Assembly: GCA_016200675.1 (NCBI GenBank)
Contig: JACQEH010000074.1
Span: forward strand, 1 to 12,002
Reading direction: 5' to 3'
DNA from: Chloroflexota bacterium
GTDB lineage: Bacteria > Chloroflexota > Limnocylindria > Limnocylindrales > CSP1-4
Length of the DNA stretch: 12,002 bases
Below, one piece after another: positions 1 through 6,898 of the stretch. A program made the position numbers and the translations under genes. How positions within the stretch are numbered: position 1 is the first letter of the stretch; each line of letters begins with the position of its first letter. The notes beneath the pieces are model-generated. The model was given only the letters and a program-made list of their open reading frames with translations. It was not told the DNA's origin and did not search any database.

Positions 1-11
1 CGGAGGTCCAG

Positions 12-1220
12 ATGGACCAGGCGCTCATCTCTTCAACGCTTTCGTCCGGGCGACGGTCGCCGGGACCGGCGCCGCTGGTCACGCTTCTTGCGTTGGCGCT
101 CGTCGCCGCCTGCTCCTCGGCCGCGCCGGCCGGGCGCTCCACGGCGCCCTCGGCGGCTGCGGTCACGGCGACACCAGCCGTTTCGTCACCGACTGCTGCG
201 CCGACCCTCGCTGTCGCGAAGGACCACGGAGCGCCGATTCCCGCGGTCGGCGCACGCCTCATCGGGGCGAGCCACGTCGCCGTCGATGGCACAGGCACAG
301 TGTTCTTCTCGGAATGCGACTGGGTCCACGCGGCGATCCATCGCATCAACGCGGACGGAACCATGTCCACCTTCGCGGGCACCGGGTTCCCCGGGTACTC
401 CGGCGACGGCGGGCCCGCCACGGCGGCCCAGCTCTACTGCGCGCTCGGCCTGGTCTTCGGACCTGACCACGCACTCTACGTCGACGACCACGTCAACAAC
501 CGGATCCGGCGGATCGATGCCGCCGGCACGATCACGACCGTCGTCGGCAGCGGGCCAGCCGGCCTGGACCTCGGCTCCTGGTCGGGCGACGGCGGGCCGG
601 CCACCAGCGCCACGCTCCAGGAGCCGGTCGAGATCGTGTTCGACGCCGCCGGCGCCCTCTACATCTCCGATCGGGACAACAACCGCATCCGCAAGGTCGA
701 TACCCAAGGGGTCATCACCACGATCGCCGGGAACGGCAACACAGGCTTCGAAGGCGACGGGGTACCGGGAAACAAGACGAGCGTCGAGTTCCCGCTCGGG
801 ATTGCCATCGACCCGAAGGGCAACGTCGTCTTCGCCGACGAAGGCAACAAGCGCATTCGCACGATCGATCACCTGACGGGGATCATCACGACGATCGCCG
901 GCAACGGCGTGAACGCCACGACGGGTGACGGCGGACCGGCCACGGCCGCTTCCGTCGGTGACCCGGGGGCGATCATCTTCGATGCGGCGGGAAACCTTTA
1001 CCTCGCCGGAACTGGGGCGCCCGGGTATCGCCGAATCGACACCCATGGCCGGATCTCGAGCGGCACCGCCATCGGCTCGATCACGGTTCCACAGGACTTC
1101 TTCGCGATGATGGACGGCGAGACGTTCGATTCGGCCGGCAACTTCTACACGGCGACGGGTCAGGGCGTCTTCCGGATCGACACCAGCGGCAAGGTGACGC
1201 TGCTCGCAGGGCAGCGCTAG
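12..1220 (+). CDS. NHL-repeat beta-propeller lipoprotein
   Basis: The 402-residue product starts with a lipoprotein signal peptide: a short polar N-region with RR at 14-15, a hydrophobic stretch at about 22-33 and a lipobox LVAAC with Cys34 as the lipidation site. An Ala/Ser/Pro/Thr-rich linker (about 35-68) follows, then repeated units to the C-terminus. The units carry GDGGPAT-type turns, NNRIRRID/NNRIRKVD strands and TTIAG(N/S)G endings, the pattern of NHL-repeat beta-propellers; I count about five blades. The product is therefore probably anchored on the outer face of the cytoplasmic membrane. NHL propellers bind proteins, carbohydrates or nucleic acids, and no catalytic site is evident, so the exact role is unknown. 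The ATG is supported by GGAGGT at 2-7, four bases upstream. No pathway partner is visible next door. Confidence 0.9.
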   Translation: MDQALISSTLSSGRRSPGPAPLVTLLALALVAACSSAAPAGRSTAPSAAAVTATPAVSSPTAAPTLAVAKDHGAPIPAVGARLIGASHVAVDGTGTVFFSECDWVHAAIHRINADGTMSTFAGTGFPGYSGDGGPATAAQLYCALGLVFGPDHALYVDDHVNNRIRRIDAAGTITTVVGSGPAGLDLGSWSGDGGPATSATLQEPVEIVFDAAGALYISDRDNNRIRKVDTQGVITTIAGNGNTGFEGDGVPGNKTSVEFPLGIAIDPKGNVVFADEGNKRIRTIDHLTGIITTIAGNGVNATTGDGGPATAASVGDPGAIIFDAAGNLYLAGTGAPGYRRIDTHGRISSGTAIGSITVPQDFFAMMDGETFDSAGNFYTATGQGVFRIDTSGKVTLLAGQR

Positions 1221-1232
1221 TCGCCGCTCGCC

Positions 1233-1238
1233 TAGACT
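1233..1238 (+). promoter_or_regulatory. Candidate -10 box (TAGACT)
   Basis: TAGACT fits the TANNNT pattern of housekeeping -10 elements and lies in the 50-bp gap between the NHL lipoprotein and the dioxygenase gene, 32 bases before the ATG. It would give a short leader that contains the GAGGAGG ribosome binding site at 1253-1259. No clear -35 element is visible. Confidence 0.35.
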
Positions 1239-1270
1239 GACCCCCTCATCGCGAGGAGGCCAGCCGCTCG

Positions 1271-2494
1271 ATGTACTACGTCCGCAACGGCAGCGTTCCG
1301 CCGCAGCGCCACACCCAGCATCGACGTCCCGACGGCGGCCTCTACGCCGAGGAGCTGTTCGGCGTCGAGGGCTTCACCGGGCGCAGCTCGCTCCTGTACC
1401 ACCTGACGCCACCGACGGTCACCCACAGGATCGAGCCCGTCCGGCGTGTCGTCGTCGAGGCGGCCGACGACCCCGCCCATCGCCACCACCTCGTCAAGGC
1501 CTGGGGCCTCGAGCCCAGGGGCGACGTGGTCACCGGGCGGGTCCCGCTGTTTTTCAATCGCGACGTCGTCATGGGCATCGTCCGTCCCGACGGACCGATG
1601 GCGCCGGGCCTGTTCTATCGCAACGGCGTGGCCGACGAGATGCTCTACGTCCACGAGGGCACGGGCGTCTGCGACACGATCTTCGGGCCGCTCCGCTACG
1701 GGCCCGGCGACTACCTCGTCCTGCCGATCGGCACGACCTGGCGCCTGGATCCGGATCCGGGGTCTCCCCAGCGGATGCTCTGGCTGGAGTGCCCGTCCGA
1801 GCTCGAACCGCCGAAGCGGTATCGCAACGACTACGGCCAGCTCCTGGAGCACTCGCCCTACTCGCAGCGGGACATCCACGCGCCGGACGACGTCCCGCCC
1901 CATGACGAGCAGGGCGAGTTCGTCGTCCACGTCCGCTCGACCGACCGGGTCACGGCCTACCACTACAGGAGCCACCCGTTCGACCTCATCGGCTGGGACG
2001 GCTACCTCTGGCCCTTCGGCTTCAACATCGCGGACTTCCAGCCGATCACGGGTCGCGTCCATCAGTTGCCGCCGGTCCATCAGACCTTCCAGGCCCGAAA
2101 CTTCGTCGTCTGCTCGTTCGTGCCGCGCAAGTTCGACTACCACCCGCTGGCCATCCCGGCCCCCTACAACCACTCGAACATCAACAGCGACGAGGTCATC
2201 TACTACGTGGCCGGCAACTTCATGAGCCGTCGGGGCGTGGAGATCGGGTCCTTCACCGACCACCCGGCCGGGATTCCCCACGGGCCGCACCCGGGGACCG
2301 TGGAGGCGTCGATCGGCAAGGAGGCGACCGAGGAGCTGGCGGTCATGGTCGACACCTTCAACCCACTCCTCCTCACGAAGGAGGCGCTGGTCCTCGACGA
2401 CGACCGCTATCCCTACTCGTGGCTGCCCCCGGACGACGCCCACGCGGAAGCCTCCGAGCTCGCGGAGCGAGGCCCGGAGGCGTTCCCGGACTGA
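1271..2494 (+). CDS. Homogentisate 1,2-dioxygenase family protein
   Basis: This 407-residue cupin-fold protein resembles homogentisate 1,2-dioxygenase, the iron(II) enzyme that opens the homogentisate ring to maleylacetoacetate in tyrosine and phenylalanine breakdown. The middle has a cupin core (YVHEGTG near 126-132, then FGPLRYGPGDYLVLPIGT to about 155). The C-terminal half has the likely iron ligands His301 (PYNHSN), Glu308 (SDE) and His337 (IPHGPHPG), followed by a conserved MVDTFNPL segment. The spacing between the first His and the Glu is one residue longer than in the human enzyme as I recall it, and the protein is shorter than the classical enzymes of about 430-445 residues. The ATG follows GAGGAGG at 1253-1259. 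No other homogentisate-pathway gene (maleylacetoacetate isomerase, fumarylacetoacetase, 4-hydroxyphenylpyruvate dioxygenase) is in the window. Family membership is secure; the substrate is inferred. Confidence 0.88.
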   Translation: MYYVRNGSVPPQRHTQHRRPDGGLYAEELFGVEGFTGRSSLLYHLTPPTVTHRIEPVRRVVVEAADDPAHRHHLVKAWGLEPRGDVVTGRVPLFFNRDVVMGIVRPDGPMAPGLFYRNGVADEMLYVHEGTGVCDTIFGPLRYGPGDYLVLPIGTTWRLDPDPGSPQRMLWLECPSELEPPKRYRNDYGQLLEHSPYSQRDIHAPDDVPPHDEQGEFVVHVRSTDRVTAYHYRSHPFDLIGWDGYLWPFGFNIADFQPITGRVHQLPPVHQTFQARNFVVCSFVPRKFDYHPLAIPAPYNHSNINSDEVIYYVAGNFMSRRGVEIGSFTDHPAGIPHGPHPGTVEASIGKEATEELAVMVDTFNPLLLTKEALVLDDDRYPYSWLPPDDAHAEASELAERGPEAFPD

Positions 2495-2506
2495 GGCCGG
2501 CCGAGG

Positions 2507-3346
2507 TCAGGTCGGGCCGGGCGACGTGGCAGGAGATTCGTTCGCCGCCGCGGCGTCGATGGTGACCGTTGACAGGAAGGCTCGGAGGAGCTCTTCGGTC
2601 GACGCGGTCGCGGCGGCGCCGAATGGCTGGGTGATGGTAAATACGTAGGCCCTGCCGTCGACGAAGGTCGTTGATTCGACGTAGTTGCAGCCGACGTACA
2701 GGCCACCCGAATGACCGCCGACCGTGACGGGCTTCCACTGGTCAGGTGGCGGGAAGCAACCCGCCCCGAACTGATCGACCACCGGCTGACGATAGGCAGC
2801 GATCCAGCTCGCCTGGGACATCCCAGCCGGAAGCTTGGTCGAGACGCCCATGAGCTCATCGAACGGGCCGGATGGCGCTTTCATGTGATCGAAGAACGCC
2901 CCCGCGGCGCTCGAAATGTCGGCCAGGCTCGCCGGTGCCGTTGCCAAGGTCAGCGTCCAATCGCTCGGGTACTTCGCCGAGTATCCGCCGCGCGCAGACG
3001 TGAAGGCCGTCCACTTGGCGGTGTTGATGGGGGTCGGTTGGGGAACCGGGAGCGTTGGCGAGGGGGTCGGCCTGGCGGTGGGGGATGGCGTCGGCGCGTT
3101 GCCGATCGGGGGCGTGCCGAACAGCCGGAGCCCGCCGAAGCCGACGACCGCCATGATCGCGATCGCGGCAGCGAGCCGCATCTGGCTAGACATTCGTGGG
3201 GTCCTCCACGGAATCCGGAGATCCCGTTCCTGGGGCGTGGTTCGGACCGCGAGGAGGACGGCTTCGACGGTTGCCGGCGGCGTGGTGTCGGACCCCGTCT
3301 CCAGCCAGTCACGGGTGGCCCGTTCGAAGGCGCGATCGTCGTTCAT
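2507..3346 (-). CDS. Membrane-anchored putative anti-sigma factor
   Basis: The product has 279 residues: a cytoplasmic N-terminal segment of about 55 residues, one transmembrane helix (about 57-76), a Pro/Thr/Ser-rich linker (about 79-107) and an outer domain that begins KWTAFTSARGGYSAKYPSDW, reminiscent of PsbP-like or lipoprotein sensor domains. The outer domain has two cysteines (in AGCFP and VGCNY) that could form a disulfide. The ATG overlaps the stop codon of the ECF sigma gene (ATGA at 3343-3346), so the two are co-transcribed and translationally coupled. That position and the topology suggest an anti-sigma factor that holds the sigma factor at the membrane. No HxxxCxxC zinc anti-sigma motif is seen in the N-terminal segment, so the role rests on context and layout. 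It ends 12 bp from the convergent dioxygenase gene. Confidence 0.72.
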   Translation of the reverse strand: MNDDRAFERATRDWLETGSDTTPPATVEAVLLAVRTTPQERDLRIPWRTPRMSSQMRLAAAIAIMAVVGFGGLRLFGTPPIGNAPTPSPTARPTPSPTLPVPQPTPINTAKWTAFTSARGGYSAKYPSDWTLTLATAPASLADISSAAGAFFDHMKAPSGPFDELMGVSTKLPAGMSQASWIAAYRQPVVDQFGAGCFPPPDQWKPVTVGGHSGGLYVGCNYVESTTFVDGRAYVFTITQPFGAAATASTEELLRAFLSTVTIDAAAANESPATSPGPT

Positions 3347-3897
3347 GCCCGCCGTCCTTCGCGGAGATGGTCATGCGCCCGGGAGGCCTCGAAGGCCGCC
3401 CGGAGCGCGCGTGTGGCGTAGTGGAGTCGCGATCGTGCGGTGCCGTCCGGGATGCCGAGGGTTTCGGCCACCGCCACGAGGGGCAGGCCGACGTGGTGAT
3501 GGAGGACGAACACCGCACGCTGGTCGAGCGGAAGCCGACGAAAGGCCTGCTCCAGCTCGTCGCGATCGGGGAACGAGGCGATGTCGTCCGTCTCGCCCGC
3601 CCGGTCGACCGGGAGGACGCGAACGGTCGATGCCCACTGCCGGTTGCGCGGCGCGTCCGCGTAGCAGGCATGGACGAGGATCCGGTAGGCCCAGGCCTCG
3701 AAGCGTTCCGGCTCCCGCAGGTGCGGCAGCTTCCGCCAGATGGTCACGAGGGCGTTCTGCAGGACGTCCTCGGCGAGGCCCGGGTCGCGCAGGATCCGCC
3801 GGGCGATCCCGAACAGCGAGTCGCTGACCTGGTGCACCAGATCGGCGAATGCTGCCTGGTCGCCGGAGCGAGCCCGCACGACGAGGTCTCGGTCCAT
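3343..3897 (-). CDS. ECF-family RNA polymerase sigma factor
   Basis: This 184-residue protein has only regions 2 and 4, as ECF (sigma-70 group 4) factors do. Region 2 spans about 12-82 and includes the DVLQNALVTIWRKLPHLR core-binding helix and the FEAWAYRILVHACYA -10-recognition part. A linker of about 30 residues follows. Region 4 (about 113-170) holds RLPLDQRAVFVLHHHVGLPL and the helix-turn-helix VAETLGIPDGTARSRLHYAT, which contacts the -35 element. The ATG has GGAG four bases upstream (3902-3905). The gene overlaps the following membrane protein gene by four bases, the usual sigma/anti-sigma layout, so it likely directs an extracytoplasmic signal response. It is divergent from the aldolase gene. 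The signal and regulon cannot be read from the sequence. Confidence 0.95.
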   Translation of the reverse strand: MDRDLVVRARSGDQAAFADLVHQVSDSLFGIARRILRDPGLAEDVLQNALVTIWRKLPHLREPERFEAWAYRILVHACYADAPRNRQWASTVRVLPVDRAGETDDIASFPDRDELEQAFRRLPLDQRAVFVLHHHVGLPLVAVAETLGIPDGTARSRLHYATRALRAAFEASRAHDHLREGRRA

Positions 3898-3944
3898 GGG
3901 TCTCCGGGGAGACGCCGCACCCGACGTGAGCGCGGTCTACCGAG

Positions 3945-3974
3945 GATGAGGGTAGTGGCGTGAGGATTCGTTCA
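3945..3974 (-). promoter_or_regulatory. Candidate autoregulated ECF promoter
   Basis: Upstream of the sigma gene the minus strand reads TGAACG (3969-3974), an 18-base spacer, then CTCATC (3945-3950). The GAAC-like first box resembles ECF -35 elements, and ECF genes commonly autoregulate. The second box does not match the common CGTC -10 element, so this is only a candidate. It lies in the divergent region shared with the aldolase gene. Confidence 0.25.
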
Positions 3975-4007
3975 GAACCGGTCCCCGGCAGGGAGCATCA
4001 TTCCGCC

Positions 4008-4787
4008 ATGACGGACCTTTCGCGCACCACGATCCGCCGGCGCATCCTCGACGGCGAGCTGCTCATCGGGGCCTGGACCGACCTGGCCTCGCCACTGGCG
4101 ACGGAGATCACCGGCCGGACCGGGTTTGACTGGCTGATCGCCGACCTCGAGCACGGGGCCGGGACGGAGTCCGAGCTGCTGCCGGTGCTCCTCGCGGCGG
4201 AGCTCAGCGGCGCCGCGGCCTTCGTCCGGCCCCAGTCGGGCGAGCGCCTGCGTATCGGCCGCGCCCTCGACCTCGGAGCTGCCGGGATCATGGTGCCGCG
4301 GCTCGACACCGCCGCACAGGTCTTGGAGGCGGTCTCGTTCCTGCGGTACCCGCCGGACGGCGTTCGGGGGGTCGCGCTGCGCACGCGCGGCGCGCGCCTC
4401 GGAACGGTGGGTCATGGCGACGTTCGGACGATCAACCGGGACATCGTCGGGATCATCCAGATCGAAACTCCATCGGCCGTTCGCGAGGCGGACGCCATCG
4501 CCGCGATCGAGGGGGTCGACGTCCTCTTCGTCGGGCCGGCAGACCTCTCCCACTCGCTCGGGGTGCCCGGTCGGTTCGACGATCCGGGATATCTCGCCGC
4601 GCTCGAAGCGGTGGTTGCCGCGTGCCGCGCTCACGGCAAGGCACCCGGGATCCTGCTCTACGACGCGGCGGCGTTCGGGCCGCACCTGGAGCGCGGGTTC
4701 CGATTCCTGGGGGTCGGGTCGGAGGGGTCGTTCATCGCCGAAGGGGCGAAGGCCGCTCTCGCGGCGGCCAGGGCCGCCACGGGCTGA
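4008..4787 (+). CDS. HpcH/HpaI-family class II aldolase
   Basis: The 259-residue TIM-barrel protein belongs to the HpcH/HpaI family, divalent-metal aldolases that cleave 2-keto-3-deoxy or 4-hydroxy-2-oxo acids to pyruvate (or a related 2-oxo acid) and an aldehyde. The catalytic base His49 (ADLEHG), substrate-binding Arg74 (AFVRP), metal ligands Glu153 (IQIETP) and Asp179 (VGPADLS) are all present. They sit at a constant offset of four from His45/Arg70/Glu149/Asp175 of the E. coli C HpaI numbering as I recall it, so the enzyme should be active. I chose ATG 4008 over the in-frame GTG at 3960 because homology starts there; GGGAG lies at 3991-3995 and a CATCAT box six bases before the ATG. The last eleven codons are the first unit of the 38-bp repeat. 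The physiological substrate cannot be assigned; no sugar-acid or homoprotocatechuate genes adjoin it. Confidence 0.93.
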   Translation: MTDLSRTTIRRRILDGELLIGAWTDLASPLATEITGRTGFDWLIADLEHGAGTESELLPVLLAAELSGAAAFVRPQSGERLRIGRALDLGAAGIMVPRLDTAAQVLEAVSFLRYPPDGVRGVALRTRGARLGTVGHGDVRTINRDIVGIIQIETPSAVREADAIAAIEGVDVLFVGPADLSHSLGVPGRFDDPGYLAALEAVVAACRAHGKAPGILLYDAAAFGPHLERGFRFLGVGSEGSFIAEGAKAALAAARAATG

Positions 4788-4930
4788 GGGTCGCTCTCGC
4801 GGCGGCCAGGGCCGCCACGGGCTGAGGGTCGCTCTCGCGGCGGCCAGGGCCGCCACGGGCTGAGGGTCGCTCTCGCGGCGGCCAGGGCCGCCACGGGCTG
4901 AGGCCCGCCCTCGCGGCGGCCAGGGCCCAC
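4754..4930. repeat. 38-bp tandem repeat, about 4.6 copies
   Basis: Units of exactly 38 bp start at 4754, 4792, 4830 and 4868. A diverged, truncated fifth copy starts at 4906 and breaks off near 4930. The first four are identical over the core that runs from CGCTCTCGCGGCGGCC to GCCACGGGCTGAGG. Unit 1 lies inside the aldolase gene and encodes its C-terminal ALAAARAATG plus the stop; the others fill the convergent gap to the EamA gene. As 38 is not a multiple of three, successive units read the same peptide and TGA in a different frame (stops end at 4787, 4825, 4863, 4901). The near-perfect identity implies recent expansion. Copies directly abut, so there are no CRISPR-like spacers. Confidence 0.95.
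4758..4892. terminator. Array of four GC hairpins, possible bidirectional terminator
   Basis: Each 38-bp unit contains GGCGGCC-AG-GGCCGCC, a 7-bp perfect stem (4763-4778, 4801-4816, 4839-4854, 4877-4892). Past one C-A mismatch the stem can extend by four more pairs, including one G-T wobble. The array sits between the tails of two convergent genes, where a terminator active on both strands would be expected. None of the hairpins has a U-tract, so it could only act as a tandem, U-less terminator of the kind proposed for some high-GC bacteria. A further 10-bp palindrome, GGCCGCGGCC, lies at 4938-4947. Confidence 0.4.
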
Positions 4931-4958
4931 GTCGGCGGGCCGCGGCCGGTGGTTCCGG

Positions 4959-5921
4959 CTACTCGTCCGCGATCCGCAGCTCGCTCGCATTGGCCGCCCC
5001 CGGTTGCGTCTGGGCGATGACCACGCCGGCCAGGATCAGCGCCCCGCCGACGAGCTGGAGCGGCCCGAGCCGCTCGCCGAACAGGATCCCGGCCAGGACG
5101 ATCGTCCAGATCGGCTCGACCGTGCTGACGAGCGAAGCTCTGGCCGCGCCGATCCTATGCGCGCCGGCATAGAAGGCCTGGATCGCGATGAACGTGGAGA
5201 CGACGCCGATGCCGACGATGCCGCCCCACGCCCCGGCCGGGACCTGGGCTGGGAGGATGGGTCGACCCAGGGCGAGGCCGGCCAGCCAGAAGGCCGTTGC
5301 CGTCGCGGTCATCATCACGGCCCCTGCGGCGATGGGATCCGCCCCGCCGACCTCCGCGGAGCCGACCCCGCTCCGTCGCTCCCCGGCAAGTCGCGCGGAG
5401 AGGACGATCCAGACCGAGTAGATCAGCGGGGAGGCCGCCATCAACAGGAGGCCGGAAGGTGGCGGCATGTGGGCGGCATCGATCGTCCCGATGGCGAAGA
5501 CCACGCCGATCATCGCCAGGCCCAGCGCCCCCCACGCCCGACGACCCTCGAGTCGCCGCCCAAAACGAAGGGCGAGCACGGCGACGATCGCTGGGTAGAC
5601 GTAAACGATGAGCGCGGCAAGAGACGCCGGAACGGTCTCGAGGCCGGCGAAGTAGGTGGACGAGTTGCCCGTGTAGAGGACGCCGAGGGCGACGGCGACG
5701 AGGATCGCCCTGCGGTCGAGCGCCCGGGCCGCCCCGCGGCGCCGAGGCCTGGTCGTCACCCATACCCAGGAGAGGGCCGCGCCGAACGTGAACCGCCACG
5801 TCATCAGGGTGAACCAGTCGACGCCGGCGCCGTACACCGGCTTGGCGAAGAGCGCGCCGGAGCCGAAGGCGAACGCAGAGATCACCGTGAGCGCCACGCC
5901 GACGGCAACAGGTCGAGCCAC
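4959..5921 (-). CDS. EamA/DMT-superfamily membrane transporter
   Basis: The 320-residue protein is highly hydrophobic, with about ten transmembrane helices arranged as two EamA repeats (roughly 8-145 and 155-305). Each repeat ends in the typical pattern: PASLAALIVYVYPAIVAV to GALGLAMIGVVFA in the first half, and ASLVSTVEPIWTIVLAGILF to VGGALILAGVVIAQ in the second. A hydrophilic loop at about 178-197 separates the halves. Drug/metabolite transporters of this type mostly export amino acids or other small metabolites; the substrate cannot be inferred here. The start is GTG; a TAGCCT box ends six bases before it, which fits leaderless translation. It stands alone on its strand, tail to tail with the aldolase gene and head to head with the XRE gene. 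Confidence 0.93.
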   Translation of the reverse strand: MARPVAVGVALTVISAFAFGSGALFAKPVYGAGVDWFTLMTWRFTFGAALSWVWVTTRPRRRGAARALDRRAILVAVALGVLYTGNSSTYFAGLETVPASLAALIVYVYPAIVAVLALRFGRRLEGRRAWGALGLAMIGVVFAIGTIDAAHMPPPSGLLLMAASPLIYSVWIVLSARLAGERRSGVGSAEVGGADPIAAGAVMMTATATAFWLAGLALGRPILPAQVPAGAWGGIVGIGVVSTFIAIQAFYAGAHRIGAARASLVSTVEPIWTIVLAGILFGERLGPLQLVGGALILAGVVIAQTQPGAANASELRIADE

Positions 5922-5927
5922 GCCCCG

Positions 5928-5933
5928 AGGCTA
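5928..5933 (-). promoter_or_regulatory. -10 box (TAGCCT) for a leaderless EamA transcript
   Basis: On the minus strand TAGCCT is followed by six bases (CGGGGC) and then the GTG start. TANNNT at this distance places the transcription start on or next to the first base of the start codon, the known arrangement of leaderless mRNAs in several high-GC lineages. No convincing Shine-Dalgarno sequence is present at a proper distance, which agrees with this reading. Confidence 0.5.
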
Positions 5934-6014
5934 GCAGCGCGGGCCGCTGATCGCGTGGTGGTCGCAGTCGAGCCAGTCGATCGCGAGGTGATCGGCGGCC
6001 GCCATCCTTCACCG

Positions 6015-6745
6015 GTGGACCCGATTCGCGTGGGCCGGTCAGTTCGAGCGCTGCGGCATCGACTTGGATGGCGCCAGTACGACCTCGCCGTTCGGGCTGG
6101 CGTCGCCCAACAGACCATTCGGCCATCGAGCGCGGCCGGGCCGCGACGGTCTCTCTGCCCAGGATGATCCGGGTGGCGACGGCGCTGGACGCCGACCTCG
6201 ACCTCATCGTCCGGTGGCGAGGTGGTGCGCTCGACCGGCTGCTCGACGAGCGACACGCAGCCCTCTGCGCCGCGGTGGCCCGGCGCCTTCGAGCCATCGG
6301 CTACGAGGTGCTGATCGAGGTCTCCTACTCTCGATACGGCGAGCGCGGGTCCATCGATGTGCTCGGCTGGGATGTCAGGAGATCGGCCATCGTGGTCGTC
6401 GAGGTGAAGACCGAGCTCGCCTCGATCGAGGCGACGCTCCGGAAGCACGACGAGAAGATCCGACTCGGCCCCCGCATCGCGCAGGAGAGGGTCGGTCAGA
6501 CACCTCGGATCGTGGCCGGCCTCCTCGTCCTGCCGGACGACTCGACGACTCGTCGCCGAGTCGATCGCCAGAGGCCGATCCTGGACGGGGCCTACCCACT
6601 TCGGGGCCACGCGGCTTGGGCCGTGCTCAAGTTATTGATCGGCGCATCGGCCATTGCCCCGACAGGCCTCGTGTTCCTGTCACTCACAACTGCAGCCGGT
6701 GTTCGCGCACGTCCTGTCACCCGGATACGCCGCGGCGCGAGGTAG
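6015..6745 (+). CDS. XRE HTH protein fused to PD-(D/E)XK domain, frameshifted
   Basis: Two overlapping frames together encode one protein of about 243 residues. The first frame (GTG 6015) gives an XRE helix-turn-helix, RVGRSVRALRHRLGWRQYDL to GVAQQTI (residues about 5-35). At 6117-6119 the reading must slip back one base, after which SAIERGRAATVSLPRMIRVA completes the fold (36-62) and the frame runs to 6745. Residues about 78-150 look like a PD-(D/E)XK nuclease-type core: IEVSYS (Glu102), GSIDVLGWD (Asp115) and VVVEVKTEL (Glu130-x-Lys132). One missing T in CATTTCGG would explain the break, so an assembly error or a recent mutation is likely. The start is uncertain; CATCCT six bases before GTG 6015 could be a leaderless -10 box. 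Function is unknown: a regulator, or a defence-type nuclease with its own DNA-binding domain. No methylase or toxin partner adjoins it. Confidence 0.75.
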
Positions 6746-6762
6746 CCGGCCCACCACCTCTC

Positions 6763-6780
6763 CACCTCGAGCGTGAGGTG
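6763..6780. terminator. Weak hairpin after the XRE gene
   Basis: CACCTC (6763-6768) can pair with GAGGTG (6775-6780) around a six-base loop, shortly after the stop codon at 6745. There is no U-tract and the stem is short, so it is only a possible terminator. The rest of the 153-bp gap to the next start holds no promoter that I can identify with confidence, although the KorAB operon probably starts here. Confidence 0.2.
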
Positions 6781-6898
6781 CGGGTTGCCGGGCCCTCAAG
6801 GGCGCTCATCGGTGAACTTCGGCTGGATAGCACCGGCCTCAGGCGTACGTGGAACCAGATGATGCCAGTGATGTCGTTACCACCAGTGGGGCACGTAG

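Noticed and set aside
1232..2443. A 403-codon minus-strand open frame opposite the dioxygenase gene
   Set aside because: Same kind of GC-driven antisense shadow; the plus-strand protein has family motifs and a ribosome binding site.
3960..4007. GTG 3960 as the aldolase start
   Set aside because: It would add 16 residues without family similarity and place the start within the divergent promoter region; ATG 4008 begins where the family's homology begins.
4754..4930. CRISPR array
   Set aside because: The 38-bp units abut directly with no unique spacers, the first unit is coding, and no cas gene is nearby.
5004..6010. Long plus-strand frame opposite the EamA gene, continuous with the XRE N-terminus
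   Set aside because: Only its last part (from about 6015) encodes a recognisable HTH; the rest is an antisense shadow of the transporter.
6111..6125. Programmed minus-one frameshifting in the XRE gene, and likewise at 9965-9972 in korB
   Set aside because: Neither site has an X-XXY-YYZ slippery heptamer, and a one-base homopolymer loss explains both more simply.
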